Shown: positions 15,301 through 30,300 of the stretch, one piece after another
Layout of the letters: each line of letters opens with the position of its first letter
Position numbering within the stretch: position 1 is the first letter of the stretch
Source of the DNA: Branchiostoma floridae
Taxonomy: Eukaryota; Chordata; Leptocardii; Amphioxiformes; Branchiostomatidae
Direction of reading: 5' to 3'
DNA: 64,000 bases
Assembly (NCBI RefSeq): GCF_000003815.2
Contig: NC_049985.1
Location: 12,983,567-13,047,566, forward strand
Position numbers and translations under genes: made by a program
Notes under the pieces: model-generated
Seen by the model: only the letters and a program-made list of their open reading frames with translations
Told to the model about the DNA's origin: nothing
Database searches by the model: none

Positions 15301-18300
15301 GAGGGTCAAACTGAACATGTGACTTGATGGAAACAGGAGATGTACTTGGTATATGCTGCAATCACCAGCAGCAACACAAAGATTTACATTTTGATGGAGG
15401 TCTGGGTTAGTGTATAATGAAACCCTGAAGGCAACTCTTGAATCTTGCATTTTCCACCTGACAACCTGAGCCGCTCAGCAGCCGCTGTAAGGAAGATTGG
15501 TTTTGGCAAGAGCCAGTAAAAAGCTTTTAAGAATTAGTGATGTTTGCATGAGTCTGCCACAGTTAAGTGAGGACAATCACTTTAAGGTTCCTCTGAAGCC
15601 AGACATTTGCAAAGGCATCCCCACAGAGTGCAGACAAGAAAGGTAAAATAACTTCATTATAGTCAGCCTATTCATCTCCTAAAGGTGCACTCCCTGCAGG
15701 TGTTTCTCTGCCTTCCAGCACATAATGTAATCAGATTTCAACTCAGTCTACAGTCTTACCTTGTGGAACATAACAATTTTTCCACTTGCTTTACACTCCA
15801 GATCAAATCCGCGATTGATTGCATGTAGCCTCAAGGAATGCTGAGTGCAATTATAGTGGAATAAGAGTGTTATGGTGCATTTTAGAGTGGCTTTTATGCC
15901 AGGTTGATAGCTCTTACTCACTGTGTAGCACACTTAATCGCGACAGCGAACAGAACCTGCTACAAGCAGCAAAACAATGCCTTTAGAGAAGCTTCAAAGG
16001 AAAGAGTCAAAGTGCTCTGTCATTTTGATGTAACATCAAGCTATTATGTTTTCAAGTGATGCATTCTTTAAAAAAATTGACTGGCCTGCCTTGCCCCTGC
16101 TCCCAAGTATAAGGTATTATAGCCATCGTGAGAAGTTGTCAACTTCAAGATTGTGGAGATTTTCTTGAGGGAGTAATTGACTTAATGCTTGGGTAATGGT
16201 TGAACTTTAAAACTCCACGATCTAAAACCATTTTGATGAAATCACTTGTGACAGACTCATAACCCAGTCAACCTCCATATCTTATATTGTGCAGTGGACA
16301 GTGAAATTGCCTCCCTCAGTTTTCATGTTTTATTTGCCATGACTGATTTTGCCTGAAAGTTCACAGCTAGGGGCTCTAAGCCTCTTAATATAGATATTTA
16401 GCATCAGCTTAACTGCTGAAAAGTTAAGCACAGCTTAACAGCTTCCATTTGGATGCTACATTTGGTATCATGTTGTGACATTTTGCTTTATGTCAAGTTA
16501 TAAGTTTGGATGACTACGCAACTACATGTTAAAGATTTTCTTGTACACGTTTTACAAGTTTTGCTGCCCCAACATAGGTATTGGGGATTTCTGTCACAAA
16601 GTTTTTCTTGGGTCTGAGTGATGATAAAGTGTCTTGTTTTTGCTTTTTTTTCAGGCCTGCCTGAGGTGGCTTTTGCCCTTTTCCAGAGTAACTATTATCC
16701 AACAGATTGCATCACCAAATGTCTTTGAATAAACATAACACAGTTGCTTCTCACCACAGATTGATCAGAGCTGCCTGGGTCACATGGTCACCAGCAAAAA
16801 ACCTGTCATATTCGAAGACTTGGACTCAGTAAGTCAAATATCATCAGATGACATTTTGTATGCAAGGAAGCATTACCGTATTAAGGATCAATTTTAGAAA
16901 TGTGAGAAATGATATATATGAAGTTAGGAAAATTGATTTGTACGGAAGCAATGAGAAATAGAAATTAGACACAATACAACAATAGACACAATGAGTGTAA
17001 TTGATTAGTCATAGTAATAGCTGAAAGTGACTCATTTGATAAATTACTCTGACCTGATACAGTGCAGCGCAGTAGGGTTACAGAAATGATATTAGATGAA
17101 CTCAATAGCTGTTGTATTTTGCACTTCCATCCAGAAAGGCAAGGGGGAGCTGCAGTCCCTGGTGCTGCATGTCCAGTTGGGAGAGATCAGATCCATGCTG
17201 TGTGTCCCAGTGGAGAGTAAGGCTGCAGGGAACATTGTGGCACTTGCCTGTGTCCTCAACAAAAGGGACAGCCCCAAGTAAGATTTACCAGATCATATTT
17301 CATGACTTTGGACTCAAATTTATAAAAGATATCACAAGATCAGCCATATTGTTGCTGTGAACAAAAGTTACATGGCAAGCGGGTAGTGAATACATAAGTA
17401 ATAGAATCATTTTTGATACAGATGTAAGTATCATTTGTTATGATATTTATGTAGGAAGTATGTCTGCTAGGAAAAAGTGGGATAGAGAGAAAGAAGCGGG
17501 GAAAAGTGTTGTTTCATAATGTGTAGCAGGCGACATGTACATGTAATTTTCTCCCATGGAAGTGACATACAGTGTTGCTGTGTTGTGTAGGTTCAGCCCT
17601 GCAGATGAGTCCCAGATCAGGACATGTTTCACCTACACATCCACAGTCCTGACCAGCACATGTACATGTAATTTTCTCCCATGGGAGTGACATACAATGT
17701 TGCTGTGTTGTGTAGGTTCAGCCCTGCAGATGAGTCCCAGATCAGGACATGTTTCACCTACACATCAACAGTCCTGACCAGCACATGTACATGTAATTTT
17801 CTCCCATGGGAGTGACACACAGTGTTCCTGTGTTGTGTAGGTTCAGCCCTGCAGATGAGTCCCAGATCAGGACATGTTTCACCTACACATCAACAGTCCT
17901 GACCAGCACGCTGGCTGTGCAGAAGGAGAGGAAACTCAAGTTAGAGACCCAGTCCATGCTGCAGATTGCAAAGAACCTATTCACACATTTAGGTAATGAG
18001 AATTGTTTGTACTGGTACCAAATGCACACTAACTCATAACCTGCACCACAACCAAATGGTAGAGGGAGTTTTTCCACAGTCCAAACTTCCAGTGGACACG
18101 GTGCTGAAATGCCGTCTAATAGATAGGGCACAGTTGTACAAAGTCACAAGCTGCAGTACTGAGGCAAAATGATAGGGAGAGTTGTGTCCTGGTTGAACCC
18201 TCTAGTGCTGAAATGCCATCCAATAAATGGAGAAAGTTTTATAGAGTAATGGGCTGCAGTACTGAGGCCAAATGATAGGGGACGTTGTGCCTTGGTTCAA

Positions 18301-21300
18301 CCTTCTAGAGCTAAAGTGATATCGGATAGATGGAGAACAGTCTCACAAAGTCTTGAGCTGCAGTACTGAGGCTAAATGATAGGGGAAGTTGTGCCATGGT
18401 TCAACGTTCTAGTGCTGAAATGCCATCCAATAGATTGAGAAAGTCTCAAATGTATTGAGCTGCAGTACTGAGGCAAAATGATATCTGGGTTGTGCCCTAG
18501 TTTAACCTTTAAGAGCTGAAATGCCATCCAATAGATGCCACCTCAGTCTCAAAAAGTCATGAGGTGCAGTACTGAGGCAAAATGATAGGGGCCCTGCTTG
18601 AACCCTCTAGTGCTGAAATGCCATCCAGTAGATTGGAAAAGTCTCACAAAGTCACAAGCTGCAGTACTATTGCAAAATGATAAGGGAATTGTACCTTGGT
18701 CCACATAATGCTGAGATTGGTGTAATCTCAAAACTATTTTGTTGTACTCAATTTTTTTTCAAGACAAGTACATGTATTGTAGTCTATATGATTTTCAACA
18801 GAAAATGCGACATGTATACATTTGGTTTAATTTGTATGTTTGAAATTGATAGTTGAGAAGCAATTTTACCCTTCTCCCTGTTGAAATAGGCTTTTAGCAC
18901 AAAATGTTGCATTACGTACATGTTTAGTCAGCTTCTTCTACCTATTCTATGGAAGATATGCCATTTTGGTTAACAACTTGTTACCTTTTTTTGTTTTTTA
19001 CCTCTTTTCAGATGATGTATCTGTTTTACTGCGTGAAATCATGCAAGAGGCCCGCAACTTAACACATGCAGAAAGGTATACTTTCTTCTCTATCAAAGAC
19101 ATTGCAAAAGTTGTGTGTTACAAATGAAGAGAAGACAGAGTATGCAAATGTATTTGAATGTACTAAGTTCATCTATGACAATAGTCAACATTATGTTACA
19201 ATTTTAAACTCTTTATATCCGTACACAAAATAAAGCACTTAGCAACAAGCTTTTGATCAGTCCTCTCATCCTTCTCAAGTTTAAATGACCCGAAGCCTAA
19301 GTCACACATCCAGTGTGATGTCAGCAAAGGGTCAAAGGTGCTTGGAAGTTGGTATCGGCCCCCATCTTGGTCGAGCAAAGGTTGGTGAAACTTCCAGAGG
19401 ACTGATGGAAAGGTTGTTGGTAAGCTCTTTATTTTGTGTGCAGATATAGAGTTTAAAATTGTAAAATGATATGCAAATGTCTGTTTTGTTATCTTAGATG
19501 TTCCCTGTTCCTGGTGGATAAGGGCAGGAGGGAGCTGGTTGCCAAGGTGTTTGATGGAGTGGTAGCAGATGAGAGTGAGGTAAGAGTGGATGGACAGCTT
19601 CTGGGATCTGTATGTAACCTCTGATGATAAAACCTGTTGAACTTAGCATGGCCACGGGATAACAAATTATACATAACCACTCAATGCATAAACACACTGT
19701 TGATACCAGCATCATGACACATATTTTAGGTTGTATTTTGTATCTGATTCCTGAAATATATGATAGGATTCAACTGCAAAATTTCTGAATTGTACAGTCT
19801 GTTGCAAATAGTTGTTATTACATGTACCTTGATGAAAAATGGAGATAAAGTTTATATTTGTCTTTAAATTTGAAAGCCACCTTTCTCTCAGATGATATGT
19901 ATCAATTGATATCTGATTCAGGAGTTTTTCTTACTATCAGTTTTTCTTACACAAATCTATCTCTGTTATAAATCATGTCCTGCTATTTTATCCTGATGCA
20001 AGGCAGGCTATTTTGTTTGGAGACAGACTTTTTTCTATGAAATGTTATGTACTTGAGAATGTGGTAGCATGCTCCATAGTGTTGCCCTGCATGTTAAATC
20101 TGACAGCCTGTCTCTTTGCATGCTCTGTCCCATCCTTTCAGGCTCAGGTAAGAGCACAGATGTTGTGTTGTGTGGTACACCTGTAGCCTAGCAACAGCAC
20201 ACCTGTCGCTTCAGACACGCCTAGCAACAACACACCATGTGTGTCTTTTTATAACAAGGATACAATTCTTACATTCTTTCCATAATTGATGTGTTTCAAA
20301 AATTTGTTATGGTGCCATCTGGAATGAGTAGGTTTTGGTCCTGATTTTCTTTTTTTTTTTGCAATGAACAATGTGCTGAATTTAGTAGCTGCCTGAATAT
20401 TTGTTTCTTTTGGGAACTTCATGCACCATTGTAGATCACCTGATGTTATTTTGACTTGTACCTTTGTACAAAGGTATTTTAGCAAGTGCATTGGAGGAAT
20501 CTTTCCAATCATATTTCAAGAATGCTTTACTGTATTCCCAGATTCTAAAAGCTGAATGGTGTTGAATAAATCAAACAAAATGTTTTCTTCACATTAATGA
20601 GTTGAACTGCTATTTCAATTCAGTTTATCATGTTTTGTATGAGCCTCTAGATTATAGTGTTCTTAATACTAGGTAGGGTCTTTTTCACTATAATGGCAGT
20701 CTTAAACAGTAAAATAAACTTGATTTTAAGTACATGTAGTAGATATGATTTTTGTCACAAACTGTTAATAATAGTTCTCACCTAACACAATGCTATTTTT
20801 ACAGTTATGTAGTACTTCCACATGTAGTGTGATAGCACTGTTTTGGGCGTAAGGGAGTTGACATTTTGTTATCACCATCAATCCATACTGATATTATGGT
20901 TGAATTGTTTCATTTGTAGCAAACATTATGTAGTACTGTCACATTAATGATGATGATGTCACTTTACTATAGATCTTCATCACTTACCAGCACTTTGAAA
21001 CAATAGGGGTGTGTGTGACACATGTTGGTTTGCTACTGTGGTACGCGGTGCTGTTTGCGCTCCACCCCACGCTATGTACTAAAGGCTCGCTGTGCAGGGC
21101 TTCCCCTAATGCAGCACTAAGGACCCTACTCACCCAACCCTCTCCCTCCCCCAACCCAGCTGGAAAAGCTTAGGCAGGAGCTTGGACCCAATCACAGGAG
21201 GTTGTCTGATGTTCGAGTAATGGTGAGTCCGCAGAAAAAACAAAAAGGACAACAACTTCAACCTGCTCTGCTTGCTCTGGCATAACGCTGCAGCTTGTGT

Positions 21301-24300
21301 GAAAAGGGTCTTCATCTTTCTGGGTGCTGGAAATCATCCTGTCTTTTGGTCTATCTCCTTTCTTAAGCTCTTGTACAAAAGCAAATAGGAAACATTGCTA
21401 TGACATTACTTGTTCTGTTTCAAGCACAAGCTGTTCTTATCATCGCCTTAATGTTTTTTTTCACAGTATCAATACATTAAATTTTTGTACATTGGAAACT
21501 ATAATTGCATATTTGGTTGGAGTGCCTCTCTAATTTTGGACACTAAAAAGTTGATTGCATTTTTAATAATACATGTACTGAAAGAAGTCAATGAATAGAT
21601 CATTTTTTTACCATTTATATGCATTTGGTGCTGGAATAGTTTAAGCAAAACTTGTCAGTCAGTCACACTGATTTGTTTTTCAAATATTAAAGCTGACAAT
21701 ACAAAATAGAGATTCTGAAAGAATACATGCAATGATCAGCAAGACAAAATGCAATGACACTGAACACAGCCTAACTAAAAAAAAGTATTTTGAATTCTGA
21801 TTTTCAAATAGATTAAAACAAAAAGAAAACACAAACAGACATTAGAAAATTCCAGTAATTTCTCTTCAGTTTTCCTCTCAACCCTTACGTTTTGGCATGG
21901 ATGCCTCTATAATAAGGTCACCCCTAACCCAGACCTGACTTTGCCACCACCTCACACATTACTGTACTAAAACATCCACGCTGCTCCCTCCCTCCTTTGT
22001 ACTAACAACAATCTCTGCCTTCTCTGATCCAGATTATTATCTTATTAATGAATGAAGACAAATGAAGCTGAACCAATGTTTGTTAAAAGGCATACTCAAC
22101 TCTAGAGTAGAATGCCCTGGTTCTGCAGATAATATTTTTTCTGATTCCAAAAATACAATTGTATTGACAACTTGACATTGACATTATGGATTACAGGTAG
22201 GGGTGGGTACCGGTACAGAAAATTCAGGTCCAGGTCTGGTTCGGGTCCAGAGAATCATGTCCGGACCTTGACCTGAATTTGAATTTGTGATCCACCCAAA
22301 TGCTTTTTTGTCTGTTCTCTAGTGTCAAGATTTTCTTACCAATGTTTAATTCTATGTTCTTTCAATCCTTTGTACATGTAGATATGATTGATTGTATACA
22401 TTTTATCACTATTGTATACAATTGTATACAATGTACAATTGTATTGTACATTGTATCACTTAAATACAGTACCAGTAGGCGTCAAGAAATTTCTGTACTA
22501 ACCTTTTCTTTCCTTCACTATTGCACAGTTCTTAGGCTAGAAGAAGTGAAACATGCATTTATTCTCAATATCAACATGCATTTCTTGCCATTCTCAGTAG
22601 ATTTTACTGCTCAGCTTTGTATGATTTAGAGGTGGAGGGCAAATGACTTAATGATGTTGGCTATATAATGTGAACAACATAATCTGTAGACTCCAGTACA
22701 TGTATAAGATGATAATGGTAACATACCTTCCTTATGTCTCTATTTCCCAGAACATGAATGAGCTGAGGATACCCATTGATCAGGGGATAGCTGGGCATGT
22801 AGCAACTACTGGTGAGTTGAGATGCAGTACTGTGTTGGTCATCTTTGAATAAATGTAGTAAAGCGGTTGGACGTCAGTATTGATGAATGTGTTTGCGGGT
22901 CTTATTTCTTAAGTGTGAAAAGTGGTCTAGTTTTAGCCATATTGCAGCCGTCTGTTGAATTAATTTTTACATGATTGTTCTTTTACCAGGCGAGATTCTA
23001 AACATCAAGGATGCGTACTCCCACCCGCTGTTCTACAGTGGAGTGGACCACAGCACTGGTTTCAGAACAAGGTATGACAGAGAAAGTACAGGTGTCACCA
23101 GTATGCAAAACTATAGAAACGCACATACAGATCACAGATTACCGCACACTTAATTGCACAGAATCCCAAACTTGTGCAGTCCAGCTGGATAACTTCGCAT
23201 TGTCGCACCACACGGATAATTGCATGAAATACGGTGGCAATTGGCTTTGCAATTAAACTATTGTCGGTAAGAAGTGTTAAAGGGGATGTTAAAGGGGATA
23301 TTTAAGTACAACACAGTGTGTCTTACAAATGTTTGTATCTTTTTCCCAGGAATATACTCTGCTTCCCGATCAAGAACGAAGGACACGGTATGGAAGGACA
23401 TCTTCTCTCATATAATTCACAAGGGATAGGTTCAGAAACTCACTGATATGTAACTATCTATAAGTTTGAACTTAAGCTTGTTATTCTATTCATCATTGTC
23501 AGAAGGCATTTGGGTAAGTGTTTTTCTAAGAAACCTGGTACTGGCAGATATAAGGAATACATGTACCTGTTGAAGGACAGTCTTGATATTAAGATCATTG
23601 CTGACCCCTTAGATTGTTCATTGGTTAATAGAGTGTCGTCCTGTAGCTTTTAGACCAGATGTGCCCATGTCTTTTACCATGTTCTATTTGATCTCCCAAC
23701 AATCCCTTTTGCCAACCCTAGCCCAACACCAGTCATCTCCCAAAATGACCTACATGTATACAAGTTACATTCCTCTTGTGTTGGGTCCTTTTTATTTCAT
23801 TTTCAATCCCCACCCCTTTGAGAAGAAAGGTGTCTGATTTTTGTTTGCTGAAGTGTGCTCTCCTTTTGTTCATGGCTTTCACAATGACCATAGACTCTGA
23901 TGTAATAGGCAGTTTTCTCATGGGGGACAACGAAGGTTAGTGTTGATTTCACCAAGTCCTACTGTAGGAAGTGGTGCAGTGTGTGGAGACACTAGCTGAA
24001 CTCCAACTCCTTCTAGAGTCCCAGTCTTCAAATTTGAAGTTTGCCATTTTAGAATGGGTGCTATAAACTGTCAATAGCTCTAGATTTGTTTGCTTATGGT
24101 GTCTCTACAAATTACAATCTAGTACCTTTCTAGCTGTGTCCAAAGATAATTTTTTTTATTCTAAACTACTTGCTCACTCACTCAAAACCTTTTGGTCCGT
24201 GAGTCATCAGGAAAGAAAAACGTGTGCCAAAATAAGTGTTGGTAGGTCCTCTATAACCACAATGTCTCTACATATGCTTGTTAGATAGGCACACTGTCTC

Positions 24301-27300
24301 GCACTACTGGTAGTGTTCTTGGTCTGATGTGTGATATCCTGTACTCAGTTTCTCAGAACATGTGAGACAAACATGTGAGAACTGAATGTTTAATATGATG
24401 TCCCACTAATGTGATGATCTTTCTTTTCCAGAAATTGTCGGTGTGGCAGAACTATGCAATAAAATTAATGGTATGTTGGATTTGTTTTTTGCACTGACCC
24501 TTGTGTATGGTTCCATGTGTGCAAATGTTCTGTTGACAGTGTGATCTGATATAAACAAGTTATGTTTGAGGCACTTCAAGGCTGACATGTTTCCCAGAAG
24601 GCTGCTTCATGAGCAGTAGATGGGAAAATGTGGCCATACTGATTCATTGTATGGATCACATCCTCTTAGCACTCCAAAACTGATCTGAGCGTGTTGATAA
24701 AAACAAACAAGAAAAATTTTTCCCTTCATTATGAAATCAATTGGTCAGGAAGATTGAACGGGTGACTCAGAAACACACAAAGCAGATGGACATGTACCAA
24801 ACAGTAACTTCTAGATCATGTTTCATCTCAGGGCTCGAAATACTTTTAGCTTAGTTGGGTTGATACACATGACTCGGAAATTATGACAGGAAAAAAGGGC
24901 TTTAATGATATTAGTATCCATTTTCCGATAATCTTTTTGAACTTTACAGCATATATTTGCAGTTTCTTTGTGTGATTTACAGTAAAATGATCACAAACTT
25001 TCTATAGGAAGGGACGAAAATTGAACGTACGTGCGGATGTCCATATAATCGCAATAGCTTGGCCTTATCAGGAAATCTTAATTCTTCCTGTCGGCCATGG
25101 TGTTACATTATGTGTTGTGCATGTGCCTGGTTTCTAGTGCAACCTGATAAGTTCACCTGCCGGATCAATGTAAAATCCTGCTCCTGTGGTGGTACATTGC
25201 TGACAATTCCTCTTTAGCCTGTAGGTGAAGTGTGCATACCTGGGGGGATTTGTGGGGCAATGTAATGTACATTAACGTACAGCAACTGTGAAATTGATTC
25301 TTAGTCGGGTTCTCTTACGCATATTTTTTTTCAAATTGCACCATAATCTTCAAAATTAAGTGGGGTGTGATATTGTTGCAGCTGCTACTAACTATCGATA
25401 TTGTGTTGCCATAGGACCATGTTTCTCCACTTACGACGAGGAGCTTGCACAAGCCTTCTCTATTTACTGCGGAATCAGCCTTGTTCATGTGAGTACCGTT
25501 TTCTTGAATAGTGTTGGAGATTGTCAATCATGTTTTGGCTACACATTGCGGACTTGGAAAAGGCACTTTATATGACTTTGCTTCACTACTCCATCCAGGT
25601 GTAAAAATGAGTACCTGAGTTTGATTCGGTAGGTAAAGGCCAGTCAAAGGAGAGGGATGGTATCTGTTTTCCATGCTCTAGACAATGGGTAACAATCCAC
25701 TACCCCTACGGCCTAAAAAGGCTATTGTATTTTATAACTTTCCTAAATCAATTTTGTATGCCTAGTTCTTGATTGATCAGCCATCTATTGTAGACTCCAG
25801 AGATACCCCCGGTACCCTGTCTTTGGTAATGGTTTCACTATGCCCCCCTCCCACCACAGTCCTTGCTGTATAAGAAAGTTGCAGACGCCCAACATCGCAG
25901 CAAGCTGTCCAACGAACTAATGATGTATCATATGAAGGTTTGTGCTACTTCTTGCATACAGGCCTGTGTTGTTTCCTGACAAAATGATTTCTTTGTCATG
26001 CATGGTTTTTAAATCAACAGATTCTCTGTTGAAATGTGTATCAGTGTATCTGTATAGCCGGCATAACTGCCCTGCAGTGTATTAAACACACCAGCTTCAC
26101 AGGCACATGAAATGGCAACAGAATGTTATATCATGCTGAATGACCATATATTTAGTAACTGTCACTGACTTTGTAGATTTTGAATTACGACAAATCCATC
26201 ACTTGAACTTACTGTGAAATTTTGACATTGACATTCTCAGAACTCAGAACCAATTTCTTACAATGTACAACTTGCAACACATGGACTTCAATGTTCAACC
26301 CTACTTTAAATTGATTTATTTTCACATATTTTGTGGAAGAAAGAGAAATAGATTTTTTTGCGGCATTTTATATTTCAGTTGAAACAATTCTAACATTGGA
26401 CAGCATATATTTCTGGTGTCACAAATGATGATGATGAATGGTTTATTTGTAAATACATCACAGCCGGGGTGGCTGAATTACGTATTACTTACACTTAGTT
26501 ACAGGCATAATTCCATTAAAATCTGAATACACATAAAAATTTCACAAATTCAGGAAAAACTCAAGGACAGAACCCATATTTCAAGGTTTACAGTATGTCA
26601 CAACAAGAAGGGCATGACAAAAATGAGTGATTTTCTCCTGACAGGTAAACGAGGATGAAACAGACCGGCTGATAGTCGACAAGATCCCACAGATAACCAG
26701 CATCCACCCAGAGGTCTCCCTCTTCAGCTTCACTCCCAGAGTCATACTTGATGACCAAACCACTCTGGTATTTGTGCACTCATTTTTGTTTCCTTTACAA
26801 GGTTGCTCACTACCTATATAGTCCCTGCTTCCTAGTCAGGCCCTTGTAAGACTTACAGCAGACCATATAATTACATCTAAAAAAAAGATACAAACAAACA
26901 AACAAACAATGGTACTGAAGTTTCTTTACACTCCTTATTGACAGGAAACTTGTAGAAAATTGTTATTCAAACACCATATGAATGTCCAATACTTAGGTAT
27001 GTGATATCATTTTCTGAGGTGTTGTGTTTCAACATTCAGCTCCATTCAAGTTTTTAGTTGCTTCTGTGGCTAGAAGCATTTTCTAGTTGAAACTGAACTG
27101 TGTGGCTGACAGTGGTGTGTTCCAAACCTAACCTTATGGATAATGAGGATCAGATTAGAGGGAAAGAAAGCTCTTTTAGCAATCAGATTGAGTGAGTTAC
27201 CTACATGTAGGTCTATTTTGACTGTATCTCCATGTCGGTAATTTTGTTATATAATGAATATGTTTGCCTTGTCCAAGGTGCTGAAAAAACAACTGCTTTT

Positions 27301-30300
27301 TACTGTCTATTTTTTTTAATACTTAGAGTAAGTTTTTTCCCCAGCTGTATGTTCTGGCAGGTAGTTTGAAATTATTCCATTTGTTTGTTGTTTCATGTTA
27401 TCTGTGTATTGTACAATTCTACATTATTTATGTATTGTATGTCCATCTCCTGTAAGAGTGGAATTGTTTCCCCAATAAACACTGACATGTCCTGATCCCG
27501 TTGCTTGCTTCCCCAGTGCTGTCTTGCCATGTTTGAGGACATGGGGATGATCAACAGGTGGAGGATCCACAAGGAAACCCTTGTCAAGTAAGCAGAACTT
27601 ATCAATAAGCAATAAATCATCATAGAAGAAACATTGCATCATTAACCAATCCTATGTTTTTAATAAGCCGTTATGTACATCTGCACTGCACGAAGAGAGA
27701 ACCGGACATCTCTGTTTTGGGAATTTTTTGTGTGCATTGTAAGATATCAGCAATACATTTAGTAACATTTGCAAGAAACTCATGGATACACCAATTACTT
27801 CACATGCTATTGCTGTGCTTCATGGCATGTCTCTTTGTTTGTGTAGGTTTGTCCTCATGGTGAAGAAGGGTTACCGTGACCCTCCGTATCACAACTGGTA
27901 CCATGCCTTCTCTGTCTCTCACTTCTGCTACCTGCTCTACAAGAACCTACGCATCGACCAGCTCCTGACGTGAGTCTATACACCTCTTCTGGTATCCTAT
28001 GTTTACTGTGTGTAACCCTTAGACAGCCAGATACAATGTTGGATGAACCTAAGTTATGCTTGTGATGTTTAGAGGATATTTGCAAACATCTGCATTTAGA
28101 AAAAAAACTTACTACAAGAATAACATTCTGGAAGTAGAATCTTGTAAGAAGAAGAATCTTGATTTTTTGAAAAAAATGTTGTAAGAAGTAGATATAGAAA
28201 GTTCTCTTGTTTTAAGAAGTTCTTTATGTGTATGTTAAGAAGAAACAAGAAAGATAATTTTTTGTAGTGTGCCCCTCACCTTGCTAATACACATTGACCC
28301 ATTGAAACTTGTCTATGCTGACTTTAGTTTCCATTGTAAGGATACATGATGTATGAGTGATTGAAACCTGTAATAAATCATTGAGAAATGTTCAGATTTA
28401 TGTCTAGGTGAGTTTCTTCTAGTGAGATTACACACAATAGTTCCACCTGTGTTTTCATGGGCCACATTTTCCCTGTTTCTCCCCAGAGACGTTGAGCTGT
28501 TTGCACTGTTTGTGGCATGTTTGTGCCATGACCTGGACCACAGAGGAACCAACAATGCCTTCCAGGTTTCCTCAGTAAGTGGAATGTTCCACAAAACTGT
28601 AGGGGTGAGGTAGAGGTATATGGCATTCTTAACAAACAAAAATAAGTTATATCAATCCTGTGTTTGTTTTGTATCAGAACCCCTACACAAACTGTCAATT
28701 CACCAGGCTTAGTTACGTTTTTGCATACGTGTGCGTGTTGTATTTGATATTAAACACAACGGAAACCATTTATACTATGCATCGGACATGTTGTGAGTTG
28801 ATACTCTTCTCAGCGACCACCTGACCAAATCGACCGCTTTTGCCTGGTCCCCCAGGTGGTCGTCTTTGGCAGGTTTGACTGTAGTTTGTTAAAAATTCTC
28901 AATCAATTAAAAACATACTACAAGCAAATTATGTACAAAATAGAAGGGGACTACTAGCAGTGCATTGATATGGAAAAGAAATAAACAAGAGTGACCCAAA
29001 CTTTTACACTGTAAGATGATTGTTCATGTCTTAGCTGTATGTTGATGATAACTGTATGACCAAAGATGTCCTTCGTATGACATACGTTGTGCTTCTGTTT
29101 CCTGTTTCTCAGAAATCAGTCCTTGCAGCTCTGTACAGCTCAGAAGGCTCTGTTTTGGAGGTTTGTACCCAAATGTTACAATGTAACCATAACCCTGGAG
29201 TGAAGTGACCTTCAGGTCTTGTTATGTGGTAGCCATGAAGTGAAAAGAATCAACTGTTCCCATTTCCACACATTGTTAAGGAAATGATTTTTTACTCATT
29301 TAATTCATTGGATAGAATAGAATAGAACCTGAAACATATAATATAAGAGCATATTGTAGGGAAATTTCAAACCATTGCATTTGCTATGTTATAGCCATTA
29401 TGTGACTGGATTTAATCTTCTTATCGTTCTACTTCCAGAGACATCACTTTGCCCAAGCCATGTGTATCTTAAACACTGAGGGATGCAACATTTTTGAAAA
29501 CCTCAATAAAAGGGTAAGGCAATATGCTACGATATTTGTTGAAACTTGACAATTTTAGATAAACCAGAAAGGTAGAGAGTGGATAAAAATAAAGAGCATT
29601 TCAGAAATCTACTGCAATGTTTAGACAGGTTTCCTGAAATGGAATTTAGAAAGCATGGCATTGCAGTGAGGCCTAGGGAAAAATGTTGTGTTTCTTGTTT
29701 CCCTACCTACCCCTAGAAAAACCAGCTGACCCTAGACTTTATTTGGGTGGGCAGTGGAGTCACATAGCTTCCAGTTTATTCTTATTCAACGTGCTTCTTA
29801 TTGAAGAAAAAACACTGCTTGTCCTATATAATGAAGGATAAATGTATCTATTATGCACAGTGTTCAAGTTTGACATTGAAAGACACTTGCTGTCCTCATG
29901 CATTTCAGTTTACTTTGTTCATTGGTATTGCAGTATGTCACACTAGAGTTTTGGCCAGCCTAAGAAAATTACAAGACTTTAATTTTTCAGGACTGAAACA
30001 GGAAACATTTTTTCCATGCTTATGTGCGTCCGATTTCTTGTTTCAGGACTATGAACAAGCGCTGGACTTGCTCCAGGAGATCATCCTGGCTACAGACCTT
30101 GCACATCACCTGTCTGCTGTCAAGGACCTGGAGGCTATGGCTAAAGGTCAGGTTATGTTGGTTCACACAGTTTGTTAAACAGTTCTCCAACACAAGAAAT
30201 TGGACTTCTGACCCAGTCATTCTGGACATGTAACATTGTAGTCTGGGTGCTAGCATTTTTAGCTTTTAAGTACACCCTGAAAGTAGCACTCAGGCTAGTG

